Part shown: positions 44,581 through 54,012 of the stretch, one piece after another | Position numbering within the stretch: the stretch's first letter is position 1 | Layout: the number at the start of each line of letters is the position of its first letter | Assembly: GCF_000733945.1 (NCBI RefSeq) | Contig: NZ_JPOL01000002.1 | Coordinates: 878,001 to 942,000 of the forward strand | Source: Flavimarina sp. Hel_I_48 | GTDB lineage: Bacteria; Bacteroidota; Bacteroidia; Flavobacteriales; Flavobacteriaceae | Length of the DNA stretch: 64,000 bases | Direction of reading: 5' to 3' | Position numbers and translations under genes: made by a program | Notes under the pieces: generated by a model | Told to the model about the DNA's origin: nothing | The model's database searches: none | The model's input: the letters and a program-made list of their open reading frames with translations, nothing else

Positions 44581-46983
44581 TTATCCCAAAATGTGAATTT
44601 CGGTAAACTCTTTAGTGACTTTTAACCACTTTTTCTCTACATCATAATCCAGTTCATTCAAATTGTAGGCCACATTATCAATTTCTATCTTTTTTACCTC
44701 AAACGGAAAACCAATAAATTTCAACATTAAATACTCATAATCCGTAATAAAAGTGCCTGTCTTGTGCTGCTGGATAATAACTTCCTGCTCTTTACCCGTC
44801 AATTTGAATTCCCTTAGGGAATATCTTCCTTTTTTATAATCGTAACCGTCCTGCGCATCTTCATAAACGCTGGAGCGCTCTATACCTTCTTTATAGAAGG
44901 TTTCAATAACCAGTTCTTCAATGCTTTTCTCCCCTACATATTGCTGTACGGGATACCTGGGGATCATGGCACCTTCTTTAATAAAGATGGGCATAAACGC
45001 AATATCTGCATCTACCCACAATTCCTTACCTCCCTCTACAATGCTGTGGTCCCAGAAATTGTACCAGCGACCACGTGCCAGATACATGCGGCGGCCACGT
45101 GCATTGGGTTCTGTAATGGGGCAAACCAGTATTTTCTCGCCAAAAATAAATTCATCTGTCCTATAGTGCGTGTGCGTATCCTCCTGATCATAATAGACCA
45201 ATGGCTTTAGCATGGGCACCGCTTTTGTGGAATAATCATAGAACATGGTGTATAAATATGGAAGCAAAGTATACCTTATTTCAATAAATTTTCTTGAAAT
45301 ATCAGTTACCTCATCACCAAAAGCCCACGGTTCCTGATCACCATGATGACCTGATGAATGTACCCGGCAGAAAGGATGAAAAACGCCCAATTGAATCCAC
45401 CGCGCAAAAAGTTCACCCGTAGGCTGCTCGGCAAATCCCCCTATATCTGTTCCCGTAAAAGACATTCCGGAAATACACATACGTTGTACCTGTATATTTG
45501 CTACCCAAAGATGTTCCCAGGTAGCCACATTGTCTCCCGTCCAGGAAGAAGTATAGCGCTGTGCGCCACTATAAGCCGAACGTGTAATTACAAAAGGCCT
45601 TTTCGGATAAATAAATCTTTTAACACCTTCATACGTGGCCCGCGCCATTTGCGTACCGTAAATATTGTGTGCTTTCCTATGACTACAGGGATGGCCATCA
45701 TAATTATGGCGCACATCATCAGGAAAGGTTTTGCCCGGTACTTCCATGACCGCGGGCTCATTCATATCATTCCATACGCCCTTAACCCCTATATCCTCTA
45801 TAAGTTCCTGAAAAAGACCGGCCCACCATTCACGCACATCAGGATTAGTATAGTCAGGAAAAGCGCATTCCCCTGGCCAGACTTTTCCTATCATTGGGGG
45901 ACCATCAGCGCGTTTACAGAAATAATCATTTTCCAGAGCTTCGTTATATACCCAGTAATCAGGATCTAACTTAATTCCCGGATCAATAATGACAATGGTT
46001 TTGAAACCGTCATCTGCCAGTTCTTTTACCATACGTTTAGGATCGGGAAAATATTCCTTGTTCCAGGTAAAACACCTAAACCCTTCCATATAATCAATAT
46101 CTAGATAAATACCATCACATGGAATTTTTAATTCCCTGAACGTATTCGTAATTTCCTTTACCCGCGCTTCAGGATAATAACTCCATTTGCACTGCTGAAA
46201 ACCGAGCGTCCATAATGGGGGCATATCTGGTTTTCCGGTAAGATGGGTATAATTTTGAACAACTTCAGACATGCTTGGGCCATAAATGAAATAGTAATTC
46301 ATTTCCCCGCCCTCTGCCCAGAAACTGGCCACATCCAGGCGCTCCTGACAAAAATCAAAATGGGATTTAAAGGTATTATCAAAGAAAATTCCGTATGCTT
46401 GTTTCTGGTTCAGTCCTATATAAAACGGCACAGATTTATAAATAGGATCCTGATCTTTTGCAAAAGCGTACGAATCCGTAGACCAGTTTTGCATGCGCTT
46501 ACCGCGCAGGTTTGTGTGCATAGGCTTATCGCCCATACCGTAAAAACCTTCGCCGGCCTGCACTTTTTTGCTCATTTTGACAATATTCCCCCCATAAAGA
46601 AAACTTTCTTCATAGTGAAAACCGATCTCGTCCTCATTGATTATTGTGCCATTTTTGTCTAATATATGGGTCTGTAGGCTCTTTTTTTCAATCTTCACAA
46701 CCAATTTTGAGGTTGTTACGATATAGAATTCTTCATCTTCAGTAATGGCAAGTTCATTATAGCCTCCACGAACTTCCTGCCTGTCAATAGCGTAGGAAAA
46801 ATCCTCTTGAAGGTTCCCTCGTGTTCCATAACGAAAGCGGATAACACTGTCCCGAAGAATGGTCAATTCAAGAATGACCTTGTTTTCTGTCTCAAAAAAA
46901 AGAGTGTCCACCTCTTTGCGCATGTGCACCACCGCATTGGGAAACTCATTACCTTTTTGTTCCAGTTCTGTATCTATGATCAT
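44581..46983 (-). CDS. GH31 alpha-glucosidase
   Basis: 800 aa, no signal peptide, so cytosolic. An N-terminal beta-sandwich domain (including GEGFYGMGDKP) precedes a (beta/alpha)8 barrel. The nucleophile Asp is in GVWNDMNEPAVME and the acid/base Asp in SSWTGDNVATWEHL; DGIYLDIDYMEGFRCFTWN and TGTDIGGF are other family signatures. It is last in the minus-strand row GlgE - maltokinase - GlgB - GH31, starting 111 bp after glgB. It may trim maltose, malto-oligosaccharides or glucan ends and supply glucose or maltose, but its exact substrate is not evident. Confidence 0.93.
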   Translation of the reverse strand: MIIDTELEQKGNEFPNAVVHMRKEVDTLFFETENKVILELTILRDSVIRFRYGTRGNLQEDFSYAIDRQEVRGGYNELAITEDEEFYIVTTSKLVVKIEKKSLQTHILDKNGTIINEDEIGFHYEESFLYGGNIVKMSKKVQAGEGFYGMGDKPMHTNLRGKRMQNWSTDSYAFAKDQDPIYKSVPFYIGLNQKQAYGIFFDNTFKSHFDFCQERLDVASFWAEGGEMNYYFIYGPSMSEVVQNYTHLTGKPDMPPLWTLGFQQCKWSYYPEARVKEITNTFRELKIPCDGIYLDIDYMEGFRCFTWNKEYFPDPKRMVKELADDGFKTIVIIDPGIKLDPDYWVYNEALENDYFCKRADGPPMIGKVWPGECAFPDYTNPDVREWWAGLFQELIEDIGVKGVWNDMNEPAVMEVPGKTFPDDVRHNYDGHPCSHRKAHNIYGTQMARATYEGVKRFIYPKRPFVITRSAYSGAQRYTSSWTGDNVATWEHLWVANIQVQRMCISGMSFTGTDIGGFAEQPTGELFARWIQLGVFHPFCRVHSSGHHGDQEPWAFGDEVTDISRKFIEIRYTLLPYLYTMFYDYSTKAVPMLKPLVYYDQEDTHTHYRTDEFIFGEKILVCPITEPNARGRRMYLARGRWYNFWDHSIVEGGKELWVDADIAFMPIFIKEGAMIPRYPVQQYVGEKSIEELVIETFYKEGIERSSVYEDAQDGYDYKKGRYSLREFKLTGKEQEVIIQQHKTGTFITDYEYLMLKFIGFPFEVKKIEIDNVAYNLNELDYDVEKKWLKVTKEFTEIHILG

Positions 46984-47093
46984 TTTTTAAATCTCTAAAT
47001 TGAAATGCAAATAGACGTTATCTCAGGCACTTTTAAAAACTTTTGATTTGAATATATGGGTGTTTTAAGCCTAAAAATGACTGAAAACCACCC

Positions 47094-49016
47094 TTATTTT
47101 GCCGAAAATACAACAACAGATAAGGGGGGAATATCCAGGGTGATGGAATTGGCATGACCATTCCAGCCACTTTCATCTATCGTTACATCTGCTATTACAT
47201 GGTCTCCGCTACCGCCAAATTTTAGTTCGTTGCTGTTGAAAACCTGTTTTGCTTTTTTACCTTTTGGAAAAGTAGTAGCAGGCATACCTATTCTATAATT
47301 GTAACGTGGAACCGGCGTGAAATTGACCGCTATCATCAATGTATCCCTGTCCTTGTGGCCCTTTCTCAAATAGGTCAAAACCGAGTTTTCAGAGTCATTG
47401 AGCTCAATCCATTCAAAGCCATCAGGGCTGAACTGTTTCTCGTACAACGCGGGTTGCGTTTTATACAAAACATTGAGGGCGGTTACGGTTTCCTTTATTC
47501 CGCTATGCGCTTTATATTCCAACAAATGCCAGTCCAGACTTTGTTGAAAATTCCATTCGCCCGACTGTCCAAATTCTCCACCTTGAAATATAAGCTTGGT
47601 ACCGGGATGCGTAAACATATAACCATAAAGCACACGCAAGTTTGCAAAACGCTGCCACTCATCTCCCGGCATACGGTCTAGCAACGATTTTTTGCCATAA
47701 ACAACCTCATCATGGGAAAGCGGCAGCATAAAGTTTTCGGTAAAGCCGTAGGTAAGACTGAATGTTATATCATCCTGATGGTGTTTTCGATATATGGATT
47801 CTTTTTGAAAGTAGTAAAGCGTATCGTGCATCCAGCCCATCATCCACTTCATCCCAAACCCGAGACCTCCTGTAAATGTAGGTCGTGAAACCTGCGGAAA
47901 ACTGGTAGATTCTTCGGCAATAGTCTGCACATCAGGATAATTTGCATACACCGCCTCATTGAATTCTTTTAAGAATGATATAACTTCCAGGTTTTCCCGA
48001 CCACCGAATTCATTAGGTTCCCACTCGCCCTCTTCCCTCGAATAATCAAGATATAACATAGAAGCCACTGCATCTACACGTAGCCCATCGATATGGTATT
48101 TCTCTAACCAAAAAAGCGCATTGCTGATCAAAAACGAACGCACTTCCGCACGGCCATAATTAAAGATCAGCGATTTCCAATCTGGGTGGTAACCCCGTTT
48201 TCTATCTGGATGTTCGTATAAATGGGAACCGTCAAAATTGCCCAGACCATGCTTATCTTCTGGGAAGTGGGAAGGTACCCAATCCAGGATTACACCTATC
48301 CCCGCCTGGTGGAGTTTATCCACAAGCAGCATAAATTCTTCCGGAAAACCAAACCGCGATGTGGGTGCAAAATAACCGGTCAATTGATAGCCCCAACTGG
48401 GATCGTAGGGATATTCCATAATGGGCATAAATTCCACATGGGTAAATTGCATCTCCTGCATATAATCTACCAGTTCCTTTGAAAGTTCCGTATAGCTAAG
48501 GCTTCGGTCTTCTTCCACCCTCCTCTTCCAGGATCCCAAGTGCACTTCATAAACCGAAAACGGCGTATCCAGGTCATTTTTCTTCTTTCGGTTTTTAAGC
48601 CATTTGGTATCTTTCCATTTATAGTCAGCCTTATAAACTATCGAGGCTGTTTTAGGTGGATGTTCACAGCGTCTCGCATAAGGATCTGCCTTTTCTGTTT
48701 TTACACCATTTACAGTAGATTGTATTTTATATTTATAAATGGTACCGGCCTGTATCCCGGGAATAAAACCTTCCCAGATGCCGCTATCATCCCAGCGAAC
48801 TTTAAGTGCATGTTCCCCTTCAAGCCAGAAATTAAAATCACCAACTACGGATACGGCTTGCGCACTGGGTGCCCATACCGCAAAATAAGTGCCTTCCACG
48901 CCATCTACGGTCATGGGATGCGATCCCATTTTTTCATAAAGTTGGTAATGCCTTCCTGCTTTAAAAAGGTAAATATCAAAATCTGTAAAAAGGCTATATG
49001 CCTGTACATTATTCAT
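47094..49016 (-). CDS. glgB: 1,4-alpha-glucan branching enzyme
   Basis: 640 aa, GH13. An N-terminal CBM48-like domain (VEGTYFAVWAPSAQAVSVVG, DFNFW) precedes the barrel. Catalytic motifs: YHIDGLRVDAVASMLYLDYS (nucleophile Asp), QTIAEESTSFP (acid/base Glu) and LPLSHDEVVYGKKSL (third Asp). The C-terminal all-beta domain is complete. Makes alpha-1,6 branches in glycogen-like glucan. The start overlaps the maltokinase stop by 8 bp, so the two are probably co-translated. Being in a GlgE cluster, it is expected to act on chains made from maltose-1-phosphate. Confidence 0.95.
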   Translation of the reverse strand: MNNVQAYSLFTDFDIYLFKAGRHYQLYEKMGSHPMTVDGVEGTYFAVWAPSAQAVSVVGDFNFWLEGEHALKVRWDDSGIWEGFIPGIQAGTIYKYKIQSTVNGVKTEKADPYARRCEHPPKTASIVYKADYKWKDTKWLKNRKKKNDLDTPFSVYEVHLGSWKRRVEEDRSLSYTELSKELVDYMQEMQFTHVEFMPIMEYPYDPSWGYQLTGYFAPTSRFGFPEEFMLLVDKLHQAGIGVILDWVPSHFPEDKHGLGNFDGSHLYEHPDRKRGYHPDWKSLIFNYGRAEVRSFLISNALFWLEKYHIDGLRVDAVASMLYLDYSREEGEWEPNEFGGRENLEVISFLKEFNEAVYANYPDVQTIAEESTSFPQVSRPTFTGGLGFGMKWMMGWMHDTLYYFQKESIYRKHHQDDITFSLTYGFTENFMLPLSHDEVVYGKKSLLDRMPGDEWQRFANLRVLYGYMFTHPGTKLIFQGGEFGQSGEWNFQQSLDWHLLEYKAHSGIKETVTALNVLYKTQPALYEKQFSPDGFEWIELNDSENSVLTYLRKGHKDRDTLMIAVNFTPVPRYNYRIGMPATTFPKGKKAKQVFNSNELKFGGSGDHVIADVTIDESGWNGHANSITLDIPPLSVVVFSAK

Positions 49017-50646
49017 TTTCGATCGAGTTAAGTATGTTTGAAATGCCTTTTAGCGGAATTATGGCCCATCGGGGGCGTGCGTTCAGTTCATATCCCAATT
49101 CGTAAACAGCTTTTTCCAAAAGGCAATATTGCAGTAAAAATTCAATTTCGTTTATATAGCCAATGTTCAAATTTGCTTTTTGAACCGCACCTATATATGT
49201 TTTTAAAAATACCCCTACCATGTGGCTATACAGTACTTCTGCCACATGAAAAAGATCTTCTATTTTGTAGTCGTAACTTTCCTGATTGTTAAAGATAGTA
49301 GCATAAATCGCATAATGAAAAGACCGGAACATTCCTGCAATATCTTTAATGGGCGGCTGCTTAACCTTACGATCCCTGATCGTACTTTCTGGCTCGCCTT
49401 CAAAGTCTATGATATAAAAATCACCATCATTTACCAGTACCTGACCCAGGTGGTAATCCCCATGTATACGCAGCCGCTCACTTTTTAACTTATCTTCGTC
49501 AAAATCAAGTAATCGTTTCCTTATGATTTTCTTATTGCTCAGGAATTCATGCGCGAGCTCCAGTCGCATATCTTCAAGCTTATGCAGGTTGTTTTCAACC
49601 AGATTGGTCCTGTTTTCAAATTGATAAATCAATCGGTTTTTGAGCCAAACCGTATAATCATTGCCAAAAGCCTGTGGTGTAAATGCATTGTTTACGCGTT
49701 CCTGACCTAAACCAATATGCATTTCTGCCGTTCTTTTGGCAAGTTGGGATACATCCTTAAAAAATGCCTTGGGGCACCAGGTTAAAATATTCTCAGGCAA
49801 CTTACTGAGTTGTATCTGCTGAAAATTACGCGTTTTATGAAGTTGGTAAACGTCTATTTGCTGGCGGGAAAGCTCTTCAAAAGCGGCCTTTAAATTGTCT
49901 GTGAAATAGGCCCAGGCATCGCCCTGGTTAGGGACCAGTTCCTGTAAAAGCCCTAATGTAATGACATTTTTATCACTAAACCTCAAGGTAATACTTCCTA
50001 GATATTTGGGCGTGTTTTTAAAAACCCCTTTTATGGTCATGTATTTACTGATCTCATAATCTGGATTTTCATCAACATAAACACGTCTAAAAATCTTTAA
50101 GATCTGTGATTCATTGTAAACAATAGAAGTATTACTTTGTTCTACTCCCAGAAACCTGCTGCTTTCATAGGATTTCGCTTCGTTAAAATACCCCCGGCGA
50201 TATGCTACATTCTTATAGCGAAATTTTTCCCCTTCAAGAATTTTTTCAAAAATCTGTTTTCTAAATACTTCCAGTTGAAGGGCATCTACAAGATATCCCC
50301 GCTGTCCATTGAGATCAAGATGTGCGATCACATTATCCTGTGCATAATCACTATCGGTCACAAAACCTATGGGCATAAAATAATTTTGCACAAAGGCCTC
50401 TTTAAAATTCACTTCAAGAACAACTCCATAAAATCGATCTGCATCCCGCTGTATGGGAAACCAGTCTATGATTTCAATATATTTCAAGGCACTTGCCTTA
50501 CCGCCATACCAGCGCTGATTGATAATGTAAGGCTCTAAAATATCCTCGCAGAATTCCTTTTGAAAGCGCTCTTGATCGAGGAGCTCTTCCCAATTACAAT
50601 CATATTTAAAGATCAGGTTTTTATGTATTTCTTCTGAAGCAGACAT
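49009..50646 (-). CDS. mak: Maltokinase (Mak/Pep2-like)
   Basis: 545 aa. The N-terminal cap holds the family mark INQRWYGGKASALKYIEIID (about 42-61). The C-terminal aminoglycoside-phosphotransferase-like lobe contains HGDYHLGQVL at 395-404 (catalytic Asp397) and YIIDFEGEP, with Asp414 as the metal ligand. The protein is longer than typical mycobacterial Mak (about 450 aa) because of the middle part, but shows no second domain such as TreS. It phosphorylates maltose to maltose-1-phosphate with ATP, the donor for the GlgE encoded just upstream. It starts 90 bp after the GlgE stop and overlaps glgB by 8 bp. Confidence 0.92.
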   Translation of the reverse strand: MSASEEIHKNLIFKYDCNWEELLDQERFQKEFCEDILEPYIINQRWYGGKASALKYIEIIDWFPIQRDADRFYGVVLEVNFKEAFVQNYFMPIGFVTDSDYAQDNVIAHLDLNGQRGYLVDALQLEVFRKQIFEKILEGEKFRYKNVAYRRGYFNEAKSYESSRFLGVEQSNTSIVYNESQILKIFRRVYVDENPDYEISKYMTIKGVFKNTPKYLGSITLRFSDKNVITLGLLQELVPNQGDAWAYFTDNLKAAFEELSRQQIDVYQLHKTRNFQQIQLSKLPENILTWCPKAFFKDVSQLAKRTAEMHIGLGQERVNNAFTPQAFGNDYTVWLKNRLIYQFENRTNLVENNLHKLEDMRLELAHEFLSNKKIIRKRLLDFDEDKLKSERLRIHGDYHLGQVLVNDGDFYIIDFEGEPESTIRDRKVKQPPIKDIAGMFRSFHYAIYATIFNNQESYDYKIEDLFHVAEVLYSHMVGVFLKTYIGAVQKANLNIGYINEIEFLLQYCLLEKAVYELGYELNARPRWAIIPLKGISNILNSIENE

Positions 50647-50736
50647 AAGTTGGTTATTTAATAAGATATTTTACAAAATGAAACTAGTTGGTTGGTTTAG
50701 GGGTTTGTAATGCATTCAGGCTGTTCGATAATTACA

Positions 50737-52671
50737 CTATTTGTGAATCTGAAATATATGGAAGGGCAAATCTGGATTGAGTTGCACATAATTCCATTCA
50801 TCGTACCACGTGTAGTGATTTGCGGTTACCAGATCCTTTAAATGCAAATGATAGCCCGCATAAATTTTTAATTCTTCCAGCGGGAGCTGTACGTAACCGC
50901 TCTGGGATTGATCAGGATCAAGGCTTATGACAATAAGCAACTCATTTTCCCGCTTTTCGTCCCATTTGTAAAATGCCAGCAATGCTTCATTGTGAACTGT
51001 ACAAAACCTGATATTATTGGTTTGTTGTAAGGCCGTATTTTCCCTACGTATGAAATTCATGCGCGTGATGAGATGAATGAGACGATTATCGCCGTTCCAG
51101 TCCCAGTGCCGTATCTGATATTTTTCTGAATCCAGATATTCCTCTTTCCTTGGCATGGGTGCAGATTCCATGAATTCGTATACTGGGCCGTACAGGCCTA
51201 TATTTCCACTTAGCATCGCGGCCAGCGCATAACGGATGCTGTGCTGGGCTTCATTTGCGTGTTGCAGGTGATACGGATTAATGTCTGGTGTATTCGGCCA
51301 GAAGTTAGGTCTGTAGTATTCCTTCTGGTTGGTCTGCGTGAGCTCATTCATGTATGTAATTAGTTCATGCTTACTGGTACGCCAGGTAAAATACGTATAG
51401 GATTGGCTGTAGCCTTGCTTGGCCAACTGCTGCATGATCTTGGGACGCGAGAAGGCTTCGGCAAGAAAAAGCACATCTGGATGTTTTGCTTTTATTTCGG
51501 CAATAAACCAGTTCCAGAAATGAAAGGGTTTGGTATGCGGGTTATCTACCCGGAAAATCTTGACCCCAAGATCGATCCAATGCATGGCCACGCTCAGCAG
51601 CTCCTTCCACATCTTTTTATAATCATGCCCCTCCCAATAGAAATTGACGATATCCTGATATTTTTTTGGCGGATTTTCGGCGTATTGCATGGTTCCGTCA
51701 GGACGTTTCTTGAACCACTCCTCATGTTTGCTCAGGTAGGGGTGATCTGGCGCTGCCTGAAAGGCCAGGTCAAGTGCAATTTCAAGGCCCTGATCGTTCG
51801 CTGCTTTTACGAGATGCTTAAAACTTTTTTCATTGCCCAGTTCCGGGTGAATTTCCTTATGTCCGCCTTTTTTAGAACCAATGGCCCAGGGCACACCGGT
51901 ATCACCTTCTTGTGCATCGGTTGCATTATTTTTTCCTTTTCTGTTCACCTCCCCAATGGGATGTATGGGTGGGAAATAAACCGTGTCAAAGCCCATGGCT
52001 GCAACCCTGGGAAGCAAACGTTCGCAGTCTTCAAACGTACCGTGCTGACCTTCTTCCCGCGCTGCCGAGCGTGGAAAAAACTCATACCACGTACTAAATC
52101 CAGCTTTTTTACGATCTACATATACTTGTAATTCCTGGCTTTCCGCAGCATGGTTGCGGGTAGGGTGCTGCTTGAATATTGTATGTAATTCTTCAGAAAC
52201 GGCGATCCTGCACGCTTCCTCATATTTTTTTGGATTTTTAAAAAATGCTTTCGCTTCTTTAAGAGTTTTTTTCTGTTCCTTATCTACATCTTTTAGAACT
52301 GAATCCAGATATTGAATACCGTCCAGAAGTTCGCTATTCACATGCTGTCCATCTTTTATCTTAGCCTCGATACCATGCTGCCAGTTGAGGGCATTATCCA
52401 TCCAGCCCCTTATCTTGTAGCTGTAAAAACCTTGCTGTTCTACGTGAAATGATGCTGAATAACTATCATTTTTTAAGTGTTGCAGGCGCTGGGTCTGCCA
52501 ATCCTTATCTTTTTCCTGCTTATAGCAAAGCTCTACCTGTAGCACGTCATGACCATCGCCCAGTACATCTGCGGTAACGGTTACGATCTCGCCTACTATT
52601 CGTTTAATAAAAAAAGCCCCACCTTGTAATTGCGGAGCTACGTTTTCTATGATTATTCGTTCTTGATTCAA
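50737..52671 (-). CDS. glgE: Alpha-1,4-glucan:maltose-1-phosphate maltosyltransferase
   Basis: 644 aa, GH13 subfamily 3. An N-terminal beta domain (DUF3416-type) spans about 1-110, then helices to about 190, with the family signature STWYEFFPRSAA and GFDTVYFPPIHPIGEVNRKG (about 228-247). The barrel has the nucleophile Asp376 in FRVDNPHTKPFHFW and the acid/base Glu405 in LAEAFSRPKIM; the third acidic residue is likely in NTPDINPYHL. GlgE extends alpha-1,4-glucan by two glucose units from maltose-1-phosphate. It is first in a minus-strand row with maltokinase, GlgB and GH31. No trehalose synthase (TreS) gene is visible. Confidence 0.95.
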   Translation of the reverse strand: MNQERIIIENVAPQLQGGAFFIKRIVGEIVTVTADVLGDGHDVLQVELCYKQEKDKDWQTQRLQHLKNDSYSASFHVEQQGFYSYKIRGWMDNALNWQHGIEAKIKDGQHVNSELLDGIQYLDSVLKDVDKEQKKTLKEAKAFFKNPKKYEEACRIAVSEELHTIFKQHPTRNHAAESQELQVYVDRKKAGFSTWYEFFPRSAAREEGQHGTFEDCERLLPRVAAMGFDTVYFPPIHPIGEVNRKGKNNATDAQEGDTGVPWAIGSKKGGHKEIHPELGNEKSFKHLVKAANDQGLEIALDLAFQAAPDHPYLSKHEEWFKKRPDGTMQYAENPPKKYQDIVNFYWEGHDYKKMWKELLSVAMHWIDLGVKIFRVDNPHTKPFHFWNWFIAEIKAKHPDVLFLAEAFSRPKIMQQLAKQGYSQSYTYFTWRTSKHELITYMNELTQTNQKEYYRPNFWPNTPDINPYHLQHANEAQHSIRYALAAMLSGNIGLYGPVYEFMESAPMPRKEEYLDSEKYQIRHWDWNGDNRLIHLITRMNFIRRENTALQQTNNIRFCTVHNEALLAFYKWDEKRENELLIVISLDPDQSQSGYVQLPLEELKIYAGYHLHLKDLVTANHYTWYDEWNYVQLNPDLPFHIFQIHK

Positions 52672-52868
52672 AAGTGGTATGATTAGTTAGTCTGTTATAA
52701 AAATAGAAATAAAATATCAATTTAGCAGGAATGGCCATCAATTATGGATTAAGTAATAATAATTAACGCTACACCCCTAAATTAATAGAAACTCAATATC
52801 TATCCATGTTAAAAAATCACAATTAAGGCAATTTGGCTTGTTCTTTGAAGACTTTGTTAAAAATAGCT

Positions 52869-53339
52869 ATGAAAAAAATACTGATCTTAATGTCACTTAT
52901 CCTGTTTACCTGTTGCAATGGGAATGCACAAAACAATACAAAGGAAAAATTTCCCGTTGAAAAAAGCGCTTCTGAGTGGAAGGCAGAACTGACTGGTCAG
53001 CAATTCAACGTACTTCGTCAAAGTGGAACGGAACGCGCCTTTACCAGCGATCTCCTGGACAACAAGAAAAAGGGAACCTACACCTGTGCCGCTTGCGGAA
53101 ACCCGGTTTTTGAAAGTAAACATAAATTTGACAGTGGGACGGGCTGGCCGTCCTTTGATCGGGAGATCAAGGGCAACGTGAGTTTCTCAAGCGATAAAAA
53201 GTTGGGCTACACCCGCGTTGAAGAACATTGCAGCAACTGCGGTAGTCATTTAGGTCATGTTTTTGATGACGGACCTAAAGGCACTACAGGGAAAAGACAT
53301 TGCATCAATGGGGTCGCGCTCAATTTTCAGGAAGATTAA
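52869..53339 (+). CDS. msrB: Peptide-methionine (R)-S-oxide reductase MsrB, exported
   Basis: 156 aa from the ATG at 52869, which opens a lipoprotein-like signal (MKKILILMSLILFTCC, lipobox LFTC or FTCC). The upstream in-frame Met (52833) would put a non-signal leader ahead of it. Mature MsrB motifs: two zinc pairs (CAACG and CSNCG), SGTGWPSFDREI, and catalytic Cys145 in RHCINGVALNF. It repairs methionine-R-sulfoxide; export suggests it protects periplasmic or envelope proteins. The strong terminator at 53360-53397 shows it is a single transcript. Confidence 0.94.
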   Translation: MKKILILMSLILFTCCNGNAQNNTKEKFPVEKSASEWKAELTGQQFNVLRQSGTERAFTSDLLDNKKKGTYTCAACGNPVFESKHKFDSGTGWPSFDREIKGNVSFSSDKKLGYTRVEEHCSNCGSHLGHVFDDGPKGTTGKRHCINGVALNFQED

Positions 53340-53359
53340 ATTTATTGGAAATACAACTC

Positions 53360-53397
53360 AAAAAGGTTCAAAATTCACCGATTTTGAACCTTTTTTT
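53360..53397 (+). terminator. Intrinsic terminator of msrB
   Basis: An almost perfect inverted repeat AAAAAGGTTCAAAAT/ATTTTGAACCTTTTT (15 bp, 53360-53374 with 53381-53395), a 6-nt loop, and a T run of seven. It begins 21 bp after the msrB stop. Confidence 0.95.
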
Positions 53398-53485
53398 GGC
53401 TGAAATTACGCTAAAAGGACCATTAATTCATAGGCTTACGTCTTGTAAACCAAACCTTTTATGGCTAATTTTACCGGAAAATACT

Positions 53486-53917
53486 ATGCTGCTAAACGTA
53501 TCCTATAACAACCCAAGCGTAAAAAAAAAGATCGAAGATGAGGTAGGTAAACCTTTTACCCTTCGGGAGCGTATCCAGATGAAAGGCATAGGATCTTCTA
53601 AACTTTTTATAACCTCCGCAAGCATTAAGATCAACAACCTTCTCATACTTGACAGTTATGTAAATACCTGTAATATTGAGATGAGGCCTCAGGGTATAAT
53701 TGTAGGTTTCCGCTCCCTTCTTGAATCTTATGCGCTCATAATACCCTATTACAAACTCACGCTCTATAAGGGCAAAGCCGAAGAATATAGCATTTACCGG
53801 GACGAATATTTTATAAAAATCAGGGCACGTGCAAAAGACAGCGCCACGCATAAATTCATCAAAAAAGTAATGAATTACAAGGCCGAAAATCTTCCCCTGG
53901 GTCCAGAGGATCTCTAA
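53486..53917 (+). CDS. Conserved hypothetical protein
   Basis: 143 aa from the ATG at 53486 (MLLNVSYNNPSVKKKIEDEV). An upstream open frame would overlap msrB and its terminator, and so is ruled out. It is predicted to be a soluble alpha/beta protein (for example GVGS-like KGIGSSKLFITSASIKINNL and IIVGFRSLLESYALIIPYYK), with no signal peptide and no domain I recognise. The TAATTTTA at 53475-53482 with TTG 20 bp upstream (53452-53454 region) is a possible promoter, but weak. Probably conserved in Flavobacteriaceae, though I cannot check that here. Confidence 0.75.
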   Translation: MLLNVSYNNPSVKKKIEDEVGKPFTLRERIQMKGIGSSKLFITSASIKINNLLILDSYVNTCNIEMRPQGIIVGFRSLLESYALIIPYYKLTLYKGKAEEYSIYRDEYFIKIRARAKDSATHKFIKKVMNYKAENLPLGPEDL

Positions 53918-54012
53918 TTACAATTAAAAAGACTCTTATTTAGTGATAATTAAACGTTTTTAGTCCGTTTTAAGCTCTTTTTGACCGGTTTATTGCTATC
54001 TTCAACCTTGCT

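Noticed and set aside
45358..45969. 203-codon plus-strand open frame
   Set aside because: Antisense shadow of the GH31 alpha-glucosidase gene.
51367..52131. 254-codon plus-strand open frame
   Set aside because: Antisense shadow of glgE, with low-quality Phe/Ile-rich translation and no domain.
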